From positions 19,028,017 through 19,092,016 of the forward strand of contig NC_065919.1 in NCBI RefSeq assembly GCF_024586455.1: a DNA stretch of 64,000 nt, given 5' to 3'. The translations under genes were made by a program, and so were the position numbers. Shown here one piece after another: positions 39,825 through 52,249 of this stretch. The notes below the pieces were generated by a model, which saw nothing but the letters and a program-made list of their open reading frames with translations, was not told the origin of the DNA and searched no databases. This stretch comes from Bactrocera neohumeralis. Taxonomy: Eukaryota; Arthropoda; Insecta; Diptera; Tephritidae. The number at the start of each line of letters is the position of its first letter. Position 1 is the stretch's first letter.

Positions 39825-40360
39825 CCATGTTCAGACCGACACTTAATCACACGATTTCAGCTGTTGAGTGGTTTATCCCACTAATCTTATAAATTTATCA
39901 AGATTTTGCCATACAAAAATGACAGTTCAAAATCACATCATCGGAGTGATTTGAAACTAATCCACGCTAAATCTCTCTGTGCGACTCTGCTTTTGCGCCA
40001 ACTACTTGTCAGCATTGAAAATCTATTACATTATCACAGCTGATTTAGACACTACAATGGGGAAAAAATGCAAACAAACAAATTTTTATAAGAGCAATGA
40101 ATCTAATTTCTGCTGAAAATCGACTTCCCAAATGAAAAAATGCGTCCATTATTTCCATTATATGGAAAATATTTAAAAGAATACGGCTTTTATTACAAAA
40201 TACTATATGACAATGTTTTCTTTTGATAAATATTGAGCGATGTAAGTTCTTGAATGGCAAAAATAGCTGTTTTTAATGTTTTCAACGGCAGTAAAAACAC
40301 TGTTGGGTTATGAAATGCTTAAATGTAATCTAATCTTTTAAATTTTCGGTCTGAACATGG
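39825..40360. mobile_element. Non-autonomous DNA transposon with 15-bp perfect terminal repeats (536 bp)
   Basis: CCATGTTCAGACCGA at 39825-39839 is exactly complementary to 40346-40360, and both ends are flanked by TA (39823-39824 and 40361-40362). A TA duplication suggests a Tc1/mariner-related or other TA-targeting superfamily. The interior has no transposase similarity. The perfect ends suggest a fairly recent insertion. Confidence 0.7.
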
Positions 40361-43082
40361 TATAAGAATCCAACAAGCGATTACCGACCTTTAAAAATTA
40401 AATTCAGAATTGAACTCATGAGTTAGAGAGTGGCAAAGTGTGAATATACTCCTATTCAGCGAGAGCAGAGTACTTAGTTTCTATACCTAAAGATCACGAA
40501 AATATTCGAGTTAGTTTTCGCAGAGTAATTGGGGAGTTGAAAAGGCTTTGTTCTCAAAGGATACATTTTACTATTAATGACATTGAACTCACAATTTACA
40601 AGTTTGTATTTCTTTGATATCTCAATCTTTGGGCGCAATGAAAAAGGAATATTTCTTATGGGATAAAGGTGAACAGCACATACAAAGAATGATATGATTA
40701 TGAAAAGTCCCATGTCAAACAGAATACGGTCTAAGATTTTATCAAGAGCCCAAAAAGAGTTCGTCTCCCAAACTTAACGACATTTCAGAGCATCAAGCCC
40801 TTTCTATTTGATATTCTCCACATAAAGACTTATATGTTCAACTTTCGAAATTCCGGCATTTTGCTAGTCAAAGCAATCTTATCTTCAATGAAAAATTGGC
40901 TTCAGTATCTTCAATATATGTTTCTCATAATAATTTCTTGAAGAACTCAAATCATACATAAAAACTGCTGTTAACTCCTCGCACTAACTCGCACATCTTA
41001 TGATAGAATACTCTGAACTGATTTATGTTAGTTAAATTTTAATTATCTTTTTACTCACTATTGTTCGACGAGGAGTTCCTCTTGTCATTGTAATCAGTAA
41101 AAGCGAGCGTGAACCCATAAGTCGGCGCATATCACTACGACTGCACATTCCTGTGCCAATTTACAAAAATATTTCAAAAATCAAAATATTTAAACCGAAA
41201 AACATATGTCAAACGCTCAACAGCACATCGAACCGTCGTTTGTCATCATTGACATGAAGCTGTTCTAGAATCTGCAGCCCTGAGCGCTTTTAACCACAAA
41301 TAAATCAAAATCTTTTCAAAACTGACCAAGTAGTTAGTCTGGGTATCAACTTTCTGAAATGCGGTTTCCTATTTGCATAAAATAATTGTGATTTCGGCAC
41401 ACTCGTGATCAACGAGTGAGGACTTAACTACTCACACTAGAGTCCCATGAACAATAATTAAGTGTATATACATATGTATGTGTGTGTGCGAAAATGTGTG
41501 TATTTAGAAGTGAACGTGTCTGCTACAAACATCGGTTAAAAGCAAGCAACACAGCAGTTAAGCCGTCAGTGTGGCTCCAACTGATTTGCCGGATTTGTCA
41601 GATTTGAAAATTCTCAGACAAATTTCCAATTGAAGTTGTACCACCTTTTGACTTTAACCAATATTGGTTAACAAAGTTAGCTGCTGTGGCAATGTAAGAA
41701 ATTCAAAAAGTTGAAAATAAGTTTATTACAGCCAAATGCTGCATTTCCGATTTGCACCAACAAAAAAAAAAACAAAAAAAAATGCTGAAAAGTTGACAGC
41801 CCAAAGCCACTTAGTCCAGTTCACTTGCATCCAACTCATTGTGGGGAAAGTAACAAAAATGCTGTTAAAATTCGTTATGTGCAAATCGGAACCAATGAAT
41901 ATGTGGAAAATACTTAGCTGCCCAGTAGGAAAGCTGCGGCATTGTAGGCAAAAAGATCATCTTTTTTTTTATTTGGATGTGTCTGGAACCAAGTGGAGAG
42001 GGTACTCTGATAATGTTCTAACGAAATTGAGGCGTTGATTGTGGATCGCAGTTTTCGCACTCACAGCGTCGCCTTCGCAGAATCAATGAGATTTCATTAA
42101 ACGACGTGGGAGAGAATAAAGAGAGAGACATTAGCTGTCATATCCCCCGTCATTTTCATTTTCACCATGTTGAACTCGAATATGATAAAAGAAGATAACT
42201 CAATACATTTTAAGTCGTCAGTTCTTTTGCGCTTACGAGCGACCCTAGACTTGTGCATCCAAAAAACTATGCTAAAAATAGTTTATCAAATCTCAAAGAT
42301 TTTTGAAGTGAGTACGTACAGCTTACAGTAGGTTAGTTTAAGTAAATGGGCTAATTTCCCCAGAGGTCACGAATAATCGAACTTGGATAGCTAGAGACGC
42401 CTGATCGTTGTGATGTCCAGAATTCTAGGTATGGATCAGAAAGACCGTCGCATATAGACCAAACACCTAGAACGTGTCACTAAGTTATTGAGACGGCTAA
42501 TACAATTTCAGCGAATTCGCTTGGTTCATCAAAAGTATGGCCATCAAGAGGCTTCAATCTTGAACCGGCGAAAACCTATGCTTAGATCTTTCCACCTCAT
42601 ATTTTTTGGACAATTTGCGTCTTGCAAATTCTTTAGCCTCACCGCGAGAGTACTAATGGTACAGTATCTAGCGCCAGCAGTTTAATAGACATATGGTATT
42701 ACGTTTTACTCTGGATCAGAAGGTTTTCGTAACCCCAGAAGTGCTGGTCGCTGACCAACGTCTACTGAACTCCAACGAGGTCCATAGAAGTGAATCCTTA
42801 GATCTTGCGTACCTATAACAAACCAGCCTCTTGCAGCAACCCTGCTGGAGTGGCAATGCTTTGCCAAACGTATGGTAAATCGTAATCAGCCCAGATGAGT
42901 ACAAAGCCAACCGGTGTATTAAAGATTTACTGGTGTTTCTAATAACCTATACAAAAATACCTTCCGCCCACATTCATCCGGTCTGCTTGTTCCAATACTA
43001 AGCCCTATTTGAAGATACAAATTGCTCTTATTTTATCATGAACATGATTCTTTATTAAGGCCTTGTCAATGTTATCAATATT
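40361..43082. other. Intergenic stretch, nothing firm
   Basis: No gene or element recognised with confidence. 42380-42910 has a composition like that of neighbouring transposon relics (for example 42488-42685 on the + strand), but no domain could be named. An A-rich run lies at 41760-41780. Confidence 0.35.
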
Positions 43083-43640
43083 AGGTTAGTTTAGGTTAGT
43101 CTGGTAGGCCAATGAGTTAAACATTGACCAGTTTTGGTCCTTGCGATAGTTGGAAATTAGTTACTAGGTCCTTTAGGATTCCTGCGCTTGACACGAATAT
43201 CAACAAACTCTGTGCCTCATTCTTGCTTATGCGGAACAAGTGCATAAGAGATGCTCCATTGTTTTCCTGGTGCCTTGCTCTAGACATTTTCTGCAGTCTT
43301 CTCGATCGTGCGGGCTTGCCAAGATACTTCTGGCCGATATGCGATACGAGATATGTAGATGTTGACTCTGGTATTGCCTATAGATGCATAAGAGGCCAGT
43401 TCTGTGGCTTTCGCAATAGAAAAGACCTCAGCTAGAAATATACTGCAGTGGTCTGGCAACTTTAAAGGTTGCCTTATGTCTAACTCGGGACAGTATATTC
43501 TCGCACCTGCTCCTTCCTCCATTTTTGAGCCATCCGTATAAATGTTTGGAGTATTACGTGAAGCCAAATTTATTTTTAGGTATTTTTTTCGATATCTCTA
43601 TATCTAATTTAGACCAAAATATGATATGATATTTTGGATA
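43083..43640 (-). mobile_element. LINE family A fragment: RNase H and 3' UTR, antisense
   Basis: Minus-strand frame 43280-43567 reads NTPNIYTDGSKMEEGAG, YCPELDIRQPLKLPDHCSIF and AEVFSIAKATELA, the N-terminal half of RNase H. The left part (43083-43240) is the family 3' UTR with TCTGGTAGGCCAATGAG and a terminal TTAGGTTAG. The C-terminal tail between them is deleted. The part is close in sequence to the copy at 54710-55700. Confidence 0.72.
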
Positions 43641-45119
43641 GAATTCATCATTAGTTATTTCTCTCCCATCAGGATGGCTGTTCCTTACCTTACTGGTTAT
43701 TAAAGTGCCCACATTTTGTTGCATTGCTGGGCTCTGGGATAAATCTCATACAATAAACTTATCGGAAGCTTTTCTTTATTAATGTTTTGAAGCTGTAGGC
43801 TCGAACTGTAGTTGGTTGACTGGTTCGGAAGATGTGAACTTCGACGATTCCTCTCTGTAAGAATTTTCAAACCAGCGAAGATTGAAGGTAAGCAAAACGA
43901 CCGGAATCGGTATAATCCGTATATGCCAAACGATCACTGGAACCAAGTGCATTATTTGTAGAAGACGTCCTGAAACTTCGCTAAGGTAAGCCATTTAAAG
44001 AGAACAGAAAAATACTAAAGCACCATTTTATAGCTACAATTTTCAGTATTTGATACATCACATATTTACTCAAATTATGCGCTGCAATGTAGAAACCTTG
44101 AGCTGGAAAGTGCGACGAACCGACACATGCATTGAGAGGCAATTGCCTGCAGCTTAACCCTCATTCAATTTGCCACTTCGTTGTTTGATCATTTTGACAC
44201 ACATTTCTCTGTAAATCAACATGTATCCCCAATTTTGAGACCCACCTGCCACGCTCCCCCCTTCAACAATGCAACATAAAGTGGCTATTGTATGGAAGAT
44301 TATTGGAAAATGTGTCCTCACTATCAAATTATTATTGTTTCCTTAATTATTTATTATTAAGAACTTCCAATCGGGTGCAATTTGTCTATATGTATGCACA
44401 AATACATACAAAGACTTGTGTTTATACTAGCAGAGGGTGAAGTGTGATGCAAAGTGGACATTTGGAAATTACTCAACGCATACTCACATGCTACAACACA
44501 TGCAAGCATGCATGAGAAGAAGAATGAATGTGTGAATAAATTTTTGGCATGTTCACAACCACAGGCGACTGTCAACGTCAATATGCAAATTTCGTACAAA
44601 TTGTCATCTACTCGATGACAGCAATGTTGCAACCAATTTAATGTCATGTTCTACTTAATATACATATATGTATGTATATGTGTATGTATTTATTGGAGTA
44701 GGTGAGTGTCTGCGGAGAATCGAGCATTGATTTGTACGTATTTATGTGCCAAGTAAGTCACTCGATGTCGCTTTGTCTAGGAGGAGTGCGCAATGCGACC
44801 AATATGTAGTGCATATTAAGGTGGTCCTTAAAACTGTGTGTGAGGAGTTTGTTCAGTCTCTTCACCCGAATCGGTAATACTACAATCAAACGTCTCACAA
44901 TTCCACCTAAAAGTCTCATGAAATAGGATTATGTTTGGTCACAAAGAGCTTAACGTACGGATTAACCTAACTGTCATCAATCAGGTCCAAAGTTGTGATT
45001 TGGTATTTTCAAGCTCAATTCCAGTAATGTGAATATGTACATAATTTCGTCTTAATAAATCTCTAAGGAATATTCGCATATTTTTTATTACTACTCCGCT
45101 TTGAAAACAAACAGCTTAT
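43641..45119. other. Intergenic stretch, nothing recognised
   Basis: No supported gene. A TATG/TGTA-rich run is at 44656-44690. Confidence 0.35.
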
Positions 45120-46885
45120 AATGTTGCCACCTGTTTAAAATATTTTAGTTAACCAATATATAAAATAAAGGGAGAAAACAATGTGTGCACCGAACACAAG
45201 GGGTTTCAGGCTGCTTATATTTTAAATACATTTTTTGTAAGTGTTGCCACCTGTAGCAATTTTATTATATTTATTAAATTAAACTAACTAATGCAAAAAA
45301 TGTATTAAATCTATAATGGTTAAGAAATTTTTACATTTATTTTTTTGTGAAGAGTTGCCACCTTTCTAAAAAAACATATGAAATAAAAAATGAAATAATA
45401 CTACAAAATGCATACTACGGTATTGAGATTTCGAAATTCCTATAATTGAAAATATTCTTTTGGAGAGTTGCCACCGCTGTACACACAGTTTTATTTTAAA
45501 ACAATTAATAAGCTATATGTACTATTGTAAAATATACAAAGTATAAAATCTGGATAAAAAATATTTCTGTCAGAGATATACTATATAATTGTTGAGAAAG
45601 TTGCCACCCTCGAAAAAAAGTTGCATTTATAAAAATTACAATATTCCTGTTTAAAATATGTTTTTTAACTAAAACTTAAAATGTGAAGGAACTCAATATA
45701 GGTACTAAGTTGTTGAGTTTTCGAAATGCCTATAGTTAATAAATTATTGTTCTGAAGAGCTGCCACCTTTCTAAAAATATTTAATGAAACTAAATTACTA
45801 TTGAAACTTGGGTACATGACTATTCAACTGAAGAGGTTGCACAAATCTTACAATCAAAAATTATCTTTACAGTTGTTGCCACCTGTTTGAGATAATTAAT
45901 TTACTAAAATTTTAAGACCTATGTAAGAATTATTATAAAACAAAAAGCAACTCAATGAGGAAAAAATTCTTCTTACAGTCGTTGCCACCTGTTTAAAATA
46001 ATTAAATTAAAAATTTTTAAGATCATTGTACATATGAATAACTATAAAGCGGGTATCAACTCAATGAGGATTCAAGATTTTCTCTTTCAATTATAGAGTC
46101 AAAAATATTTTTTACAATCGTTGCCACCTGTTTGAAATAATTAAATTAAAATTTTTTAAGACCATTGTATGAATATTTATAAAACGGGTAACCACTCAAT
46201 GACTAATTAGGGATTTTTACAAAGCAAAATATTTGTTTGAAGGCAGAGTTGCCACCTACTTAAAATATTTAATTTTATTAATAAAATTTATTCAATATAA
46301 AAAGCGGATATCAATTTATAGAAGTATAAGGAAGCGCACAATTTCGAACATTTATTGGTAAGGGTTGCCACTCTAATATTTTTAAAATTTTTTGTAGCCC
46401 TTTTACACTTGTATATTGACAAGATAGACAAAATACTAATTTAGTAGTGTTAAGCCAAGAGCTTAATAAGAAATTTATGTCAGAAAAGTAACTAAATATT
46501 AAACAATTTTTATCAGGTGTTGCCACCTGCATTTTGTTTAATCAAATAAAGCCTATAAACATTACAATAATTTTGTTCTGTAAAGGACTTAGATATATTT
46601 CACAAAAATATTTTTTGAAAGGGTTGCCAACTGTTTGAAAGTTCTTAATTTTAACAAATTGTAAAGATATATTTTTAACACAACATTGGTGTCCTATCAT
46701 ATACACATACATATAATCACTAACCATTAAAAAAATTTTACTGGGTGTTGCCAGCTGTTAAAAATTTTTTCCTTAATCAAATTAAATATATAAACTATTA
46801 CAATAAAAATATTGTTCTAGGAAGGACTTAGAGATATTTTCACTTAAATATTTTTGAAAAGGGTTGCCAACTGTTTGGAAGTACT
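45120..46885 (-). repeat. GTTGCCACC-anchored satellite, about 15 units of 105-160 bp
   Basis: GTTGCCACCTGTTT or close variants recurs at about 45123, 45243, 45354, 45467, 45600, 45759, 45876, 45981, 46120, 46248, 46364, 46519, 46623, 46747 and 46863. Spacer sequence is AT-rich; adjacent units around 45876-46140 are very similar (AATAATTAAATTAAAA, CAACTCAATGA), whereas others have diverged. The anchor is the reverse complement of that in the array at 7100-8075, but the spacers of the two arrays differ. Confidence 0.85.
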
Positions 46886-47639
46886 TAATTAATAAATTGT
46901 AAAAATAAATTTTTAACAAAATATTGGTGTTCTATAAAAGTTTTGCGTAAGCAAACGACTTTGAATTCTTTCTCAAATGGACGAACCACCTTTATATACA
47001 TATTTATGCACGTATATATGTATGTATAATATATGCGATTGTCTGCTTGTTCATATCCAGGTATCATAACGGTATCTTTACACATTTATCCAAACAAGCC
47101 AACCCAAAGTCATCAGTAGTACAAGCATGCAATAACGCCTGGGGTTTGATCGAACTTAATTTGCTGCTTTGTTTCTTATTTATTTGAGTCTGTATTTGCA
47201 CGACTATCTGCTCAGCCGGCGACTCCTACTACGCTCATCCACTATTAACGTCACTTCATTGTTCGACCTACCTACACGTTGTGCCATAAACAACACAGGT
47301 ACAAGCACACACCTACAGTCGCATAAAGTAGGTGAGCTGGTGAATTGACACCAATACATGTGTACATATGTGTATGCAACGCAGACAAAAGCCCAGAACG
47401 TAGCAAAATCCATGTTCAATTGTAGCAAGTGACAAGCTAGCAAATATATTGTCTTATTTAATATAACCCGTAGGAGCTTGGGTTCGTTAAATCAAGTAAG
47501 ATGACTAGTCTTCTGAGCGATTTCGTGGATTTATTATTATTGTAAATTTAATATGTAGTCTAGTATCTGCTAGACTTTTCATCTCTTCTAAGAAGGTTCT
47601 AATTTTTTCATAAGAGGCTCCTCACCCCATAAAAAATAC
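46886..47639. other. Intergenic stretch, nothing recognised
   Basis: AT-rich with TATG/TACA-type microsatellite patches near 46995-47035. Confidence 0.35.
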
Positions 47640-47865
47640 AAATCCGTTCCGGTCACGTAGATCCGACTGTCATAGGAACGGCCGTTCCGGTTACCTAGAC
47701 TTGACTATCGCAGGAATGGACGTACAAACAGATGGCTAAATCGACCCACTCGTTACTCTGATCATTTATATACAAGTATATAATATACTTTATAGGGCCT
47801 TTGACGTTTCCTTTTGGGTGTTAAAAACCCCAGGGCAAACTTAATATAACCTGATGAATGTATGA
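47640..47865 (+). repeat. Dispersed repeat B, 3' part
   Basis: CAAACAGATGGCTAAATCGA, a TTTATATACAAGTATATA stretch, CTTTATAGGGCCTTTGACG, TTCCTTTTGGGTGTTA and GGCAAACTTAATATAACCTG match the second half of the copy at 27290. A short GTTCCGGTYACSTAGAY duplication (47646 and 47688) precedes it. Confidence 0.6.
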
Positions 47866-48904
47866 AAAGTATGAAGCGCTTCAGGATCAATACCTCGAGA
47901 GTAAGTTGTTACGTAGCACAAATAGATTCGAACGTTTTGAATGCATTAAAGATCATTGAATGTTTGTGTCATAATCCTACGTCGACACCAATCTTAATAA
48001 AAGCAAGTTGGGCCCAAGCGTAAAATTATATATCTTATTTTTGCGACTAGAAGCACTTCGGATTTGTCTTAGACCTAGGTTTTCCAAATTAATGGTCGAA
48101 TTCTGTAAACAAATTTAAATCTAAGTTGGTTAGGTCTGAGTTTAGGCTGGTTCAGGTGTATTACAATCACTGTGTAAGGCTTTGGAACTCGTGATTGAAG
48201 GAACCCGTGATTGAAGCTGCCAATGTGAGCAGTTATGCTGGGCTATCTATAAGGACCACCTTAGAATCTTTGCTATGACCAGTTAAGCCAATCGACGGAA
48301 CTCAATTTTAACTGAAGGAGTCTTATCCAATAAATTTCTCAAAGCATTACCCTTTGAAGATCGTAGGAATAATAATATGCGCTATCCAGGCACAGGATTC
48401 CGTAACTTGCTGAATCAAGCTGGAGTCTAACATCCAGTGAAAGGCATAATTTGGCCGAAATTAGACGGGAAATGCTCCAAGGGAAGAAATTCAGGCAGCA
48501 ACATCGTGCCCTAATATGAAATTCTATAACTATAGAGTCTAGTTTAGAGAAAAGTCGGATGAAACAAAGCTGAGATGACTGCATTTATTTCAGTCTACCT
48601 CAGAGAGCTTCCGCCATCTTATAAATTGTTATATTGTTCCAGCACAAGCAACGCCTGCCGAAATCCGTCAGCAGAATACCATCTACCCAAGCCTAAATTA
48701 TGTGCTCTCGGCAAAATATTACTTCTAGTTGAGCTCTAGTTAACCCGTCAGTTAAGATGGTATTTGCGATATTCCTTTCCTTTGATCTCATTTGGCTGGA
48801 CTTGAGAGGCATCTTTCAAAAAAACGTAAATGTTTAAAGAAAAAAATAAGAAGTATCATCTATCTGAAAAAAGTAATAGAAGCTTTCAGTATTTCAAGGA
48901 AAGA
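47866..48904. other. Intergenic stretch, nothing recognised
   Basis: No gene or clear element. Confidence 0.35.
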
Positions 48905-49440
48905 TAAAAAATGAGGAGACTCGTTCTTCTTCTTCTTCTTAATTGGCGTAGACACCGCTTACGCGATTATAGCCAAGTTAACAACAGCGCGACAGTCGTT
49001 TCTTCTTTTCGCTGCGTGGCGCCAATTGGATATTCCAAGCGAAGCCAGGTCCTTCTCCACTTGGTCCTTCCAACGGAGTGGAGGTCTTCCTCTTCCTCTG
49101 CTTCCCCCGGCGGTACTGCGTCGAATACTTTCAGAGCTGGAGTGTTTTCATCCATCCGGACAACATGACCTAGCCAGCGTAGCCGCTGTCTTTTAATTCG
49201 CTGAACTATGTCAATGTCGTCATATATCTCGTACAGCTCATCGTTCCATCGGATGCGATATTCGCCGTGGCCAATGCGCAAAGGACCATAAATCTTTCGC
49301 AGAATTTTTCTCTCGAAAACTCGTAACGTCGACTCATCGGTTGCTGTCATCGCCCAAGCCTATAGCAGGACGGGAATTATGAGCGACTTATAGTTTAGCT
49401 TTTGTTCGTCGAGAGAGGACTTTACTTTTCAATTGCCTAC
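48905..49440 (-). mobile_element. RTE-clade LINE, 3' end with C-terminal ORF
   Basis: The minus-strand frame 48967-49350 (127 residues) is the well-known RTE tail: ESTLRVFERKILRKIYGPL, NDELYEIYDDIDIVQRIKRQ, RLRWLGHVVRMDENTPA and VFDAVPPGEAEEEEDL, followed by a short 3' region ending in a CTTCTTCTTCTT run at about 48925-48939 (AAG tail on the element strand). The open frame is undamaged over its length, suggesting a recent insertion. It is cut at about 49440 and lacks the endonuclease and RT. Other pieces of the same family are at 52780-52965 and 32672. Confidence 0.82.
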
Positions 49441-49459
49441 TCAGTCCGAAGTAGGGCTA

Positions 49460-49790
49460 GAGACTCGTTCAAAGGTACGTAATTCTTAAAACAAAATGAA
49501 AACGTAGCAGCTCTCCTAAAGGAAGAAAGTTGAAGTGCTCAGTATTACGTTCTTTGACGATTTTAGATTTGCGGTAATGCACGGAGAGAAGAGGAAAAGC
49601 CAACTGAGCTTAAGAGAACTCGCTCAAAAGTACGAAATTGTTCAAAGAAAAAATTAAAAGGCAGCAGCTCTCGTAAAGGATGGAACGAGAAGCTCTCAAT
49701 ATTTCTTCTTTAGACGATTTTGGATTTTTGACGATTTTTTCTTCGAAGAAAATATTAAGAAGTAACAGCTCACACGAAGGAAGGCATGTC
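49460..49790. repeat. Tandem duplication, 154-bp unit, two copies and a partial
   Basis: Units start near 49460 and 49614 (GAGACTCGTTCAAAGGTACG and GAGAACTCGCTCAAAAGTAC). Both include GCAGCTCTCSTAAAGGA and TTTAGACGATTTTRGATTT-like sequence. A third partial copy begins about 49742. Confidence 0.65.
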
Positions 49791-50577
49791 GTATGTCATG
49801 TCTTAAAGTTTCACTTCAATGCCTTATTTTAACCTTAAGACACTAATAAACACTTTCGAATAGCCAAAATCACCGGAAGGTCTTATTTAAAATTTATAAA
49901 AATCAAATTACACTAATTTGCAACACCTTGAAGATGCACAAATCCAAAATGAAAAGCAAGTCATTAGCTAAATTGCCAACTATTTAGTTCATTTTAGCCT
50001 GCGCCACTCGGCCACTCAACGGCGACTATCGGGTATAGGAGTACATGCGGCGCTGTCTATAAACTACACAACTTCCAGGCAGTTCATTTACGGGACTAAA
50101 GGTATATGTGTACGCCTGACTGTGTGTGTGTGTGCGTGCGTGTAGATGTTTTGTACCTTTTCGTAATGGCAAACTGCAATAAAAGAGTACACAAGTCGTT
50201 TCAGGTGCATGAATTTCGGTGCGACAAGCGGAGGGTGGGGCAGCGCCGCGTGCCAAGTGAGTGAGAGAAAATGGAGGAAATTCCAAATGAAACGAAATGT
50301 GTCATGTACTCGCAGTTAACCCCTGGCATACGGCGCCCTACCGACGCCATTATCTTACTTCCACTTCCACCCACCACTACCACCAACCCCCAACAGAGTC
50401 ACAGCCACTGCCGCTGCGAAGTCTCGGTCTTCAACGAATTACACTGATTTTGCTTACTCGCGCTCATCAAGCTTGCCAGTTCGGGTATGTGTACGTACGT
50501 ATGTATGTATGTACGTCTATTTGGTTACGGTTCTTGTACCTCCAACTCCCAAGTGGATGGATGCAATTTGCTATCAG
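49791..50577. other. Intergenic stretch with microsatellites
   Basis: A TG run near 50120-50134 and a GTAC/GTAT run at 50490-50517. GC content rises from about 50000 onward compared with the flanks. Confidence 0.35.
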
Positions 50578-50697
50578 TCGTCGACGCCGTGGCCGTCGTA
50601 GTTGAGGCTGTCATTGCTGCAGGAACTGAATTGAACGCCCAGCAGTAGCGGCGGTGGCGGCGGCGGAGACAGATGTGAGACATTGCTGTTGCAGCTA
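50578..50697 (-). CDS. Possible terminal exon of an unknown gene (weak)
   Basis: On the minus strand a good acceptor (CACTATTCTTTTAG) is followed by a frame reading CNSNVSHLSPPPPPPLLLGV, then QFSSCSNDSLNYDGHGVDD and a stop at 50576-50578. The block is GC-rich compared with its AT-rich surroundings and carries no transposon similarity. Another frame through the same block stays open to a GAG|GTACAAG donor-like site near 50528. No domain is recognised and no partner exon was found, so this is only a candidate. Confidence 0.2.
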
Positions 50698-51636
50698 AAA
50701 GAATAGTGTGTATATATATTTTTGTAATTTGTTGGTATGTGTGTGCGTCTGTGTGTTTGTGTATGCAGGTGAAAGGCAACATAAATGGTCGTTGAGTGCA
50801 TGGAATGTCAAAGAAGTGGTTTGCCGTTGCCACAGTGGCAAACAGCGAGCCATGCAACAACCACCCGACAACCACACCCCGTTCCACGCTCTAGCAAGTG
50901 AGGCGTCGACCAACTGCAGTTGTAGGAGCGTCAAGAGCGTTGCGGCAGCGGCATTCGGTGTTCACGTCGTAACAATTTAAAAGGTGAAACGTGGAAAATT
51001 GGCCCTTCAATGGGAGCGTTGCGTTTTCGTTTGCGAAAAGCGAAAGAATTATAGCTGCATTATGCGCACAAATTGCCTGCACGTAAATTTATTTCACGTA
51101 AATATTTTATTCATTTCACTTGCACTTGTTTGTCTTTTTTTATTTCATATATTTTTTACTATATTCTTTTTTTTGTATATTCTTTTTATCATCTTCCGTC
51201 AGCCCACTTAGGCTGTGAAGTATGCAGCTTTGCTGTCGCCGTATGGCAGCCCAGCGCATTAAATGCGAAATGCTTCTCGGCATGTAAAAAGTCGTTACAC
51301 ACACACATACACATGCGCAAGCCTGTATGTGGTCGTGTGGCATGTTGCAAATGCATTTCTTTCTGCATTGCCTCGACAGTTTAACGATGAAATTTCGGCT
51401 GCAGCGTTTTCCGTTATGCATTTGACGCTAATGAGGTCCCCAGCGCATTCGCTTAATGTGGAATTTTCGAAACTTTCACAACAACAATTGTAAAAACTAT
51501 TCTATCTATTATTGCTTTTATTTTTCGGCGGCTGTGCATGGAGGCATTTGATTTTTAACTATGATAAAACTATAAAATATTTTTATTGGTATTTGTAGTG
51601 AAGGTTCGATAATAACGATTGGAAAAACAGAAAAAT
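50698..51636. other. Intergenic stretch next to the possible exon
   Basis: Several overlapping frames but none with a recognisable domain. Two TG/CA patches (50735-50765 and 51297-51310). Confidence 0.35.
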
Positions 51637-51978
51637 ACGCTAACTTTGGTTGCACCGAAGCTAATATAAATATTAAGCAGTAATCCATGTCAAATTTCAT
51701 GAAGATACCACGTCAAATGTGAAAGTTTTCCATACAAGAACTTGATACCGATCGTTCAGTTTGTATGGCAGCTATATGTTATAGTGGTCCAATATCAGCA
51801 GTTCCGATAAATGAGCAGCTTCTTGAAGAGAAAATGACGTTTGCAAAATTTCAAAATGATATCTTAAAAACTGATGGTGTAGTTACCCTCATACTTTATA
51901 GGGTCTCCGACGCTTCCTTCTGGGTGTTACAAACTTCGTGACAAACTTAATATACCCTGTTCAGGGTATAAAAAATAA
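51637..51978 (+). repeat. Dispersed repeat B copy
   Basis: Matches the copy at 27290 throughout: CTTTGGTTGCACCGAAGCTA, CGATCGTTCAGTTTGTATGG, GCAGCTTCTTGAAGAGAAAA, TCTGGGTGTTACAAACTTCG and ends ACCCTGTTCAGGGTATAAAA. It lacks the tetranucleotide run. Confidence 0.75.
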
Positions 51979-52009
51979 AATTTAGTTTGTACGACTGCCA
52001 CAAAGTGCT

Positions 52010-52160
52010 TCGATTTGAGATTCTTTTTGGAAGACTATGTCGGCGGTTCCAAGAAATGAGCAGTTCCCTGCCGAGAAAAGAAAATGTACAAAATTTCACA
52101 TCGATAACTCAACTACTGAGGCATTAGTTCACGTATATACAGATAGACAGACGACCATGG
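52010..52160 (+). repeat. Dispersed repeat B partial copy
   Basis: GCGGTTCCAAGAAATGAGCA, TACAAAATTTCACATCGATA and AGACAGACGACCATGG match the middle of repeat B. It lies 30 bp after the preceding copy, so the two form a head-to-tail pair. Confidence 0.55.
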
Positions 52161-52249
52161 CTGTACAGTTAAGTATTTTTGTTTTAAAGTTCGCATTTTC
52201 AGTCAATTAGTCAATGAGACCGATGATTCGATGAAAGCAAGTTGCCTCT

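Noticed and set aside
42488..42910. Overlapping frames as a gene or element
   Set aside because: No domain or splice structure could be recognised on either strand.
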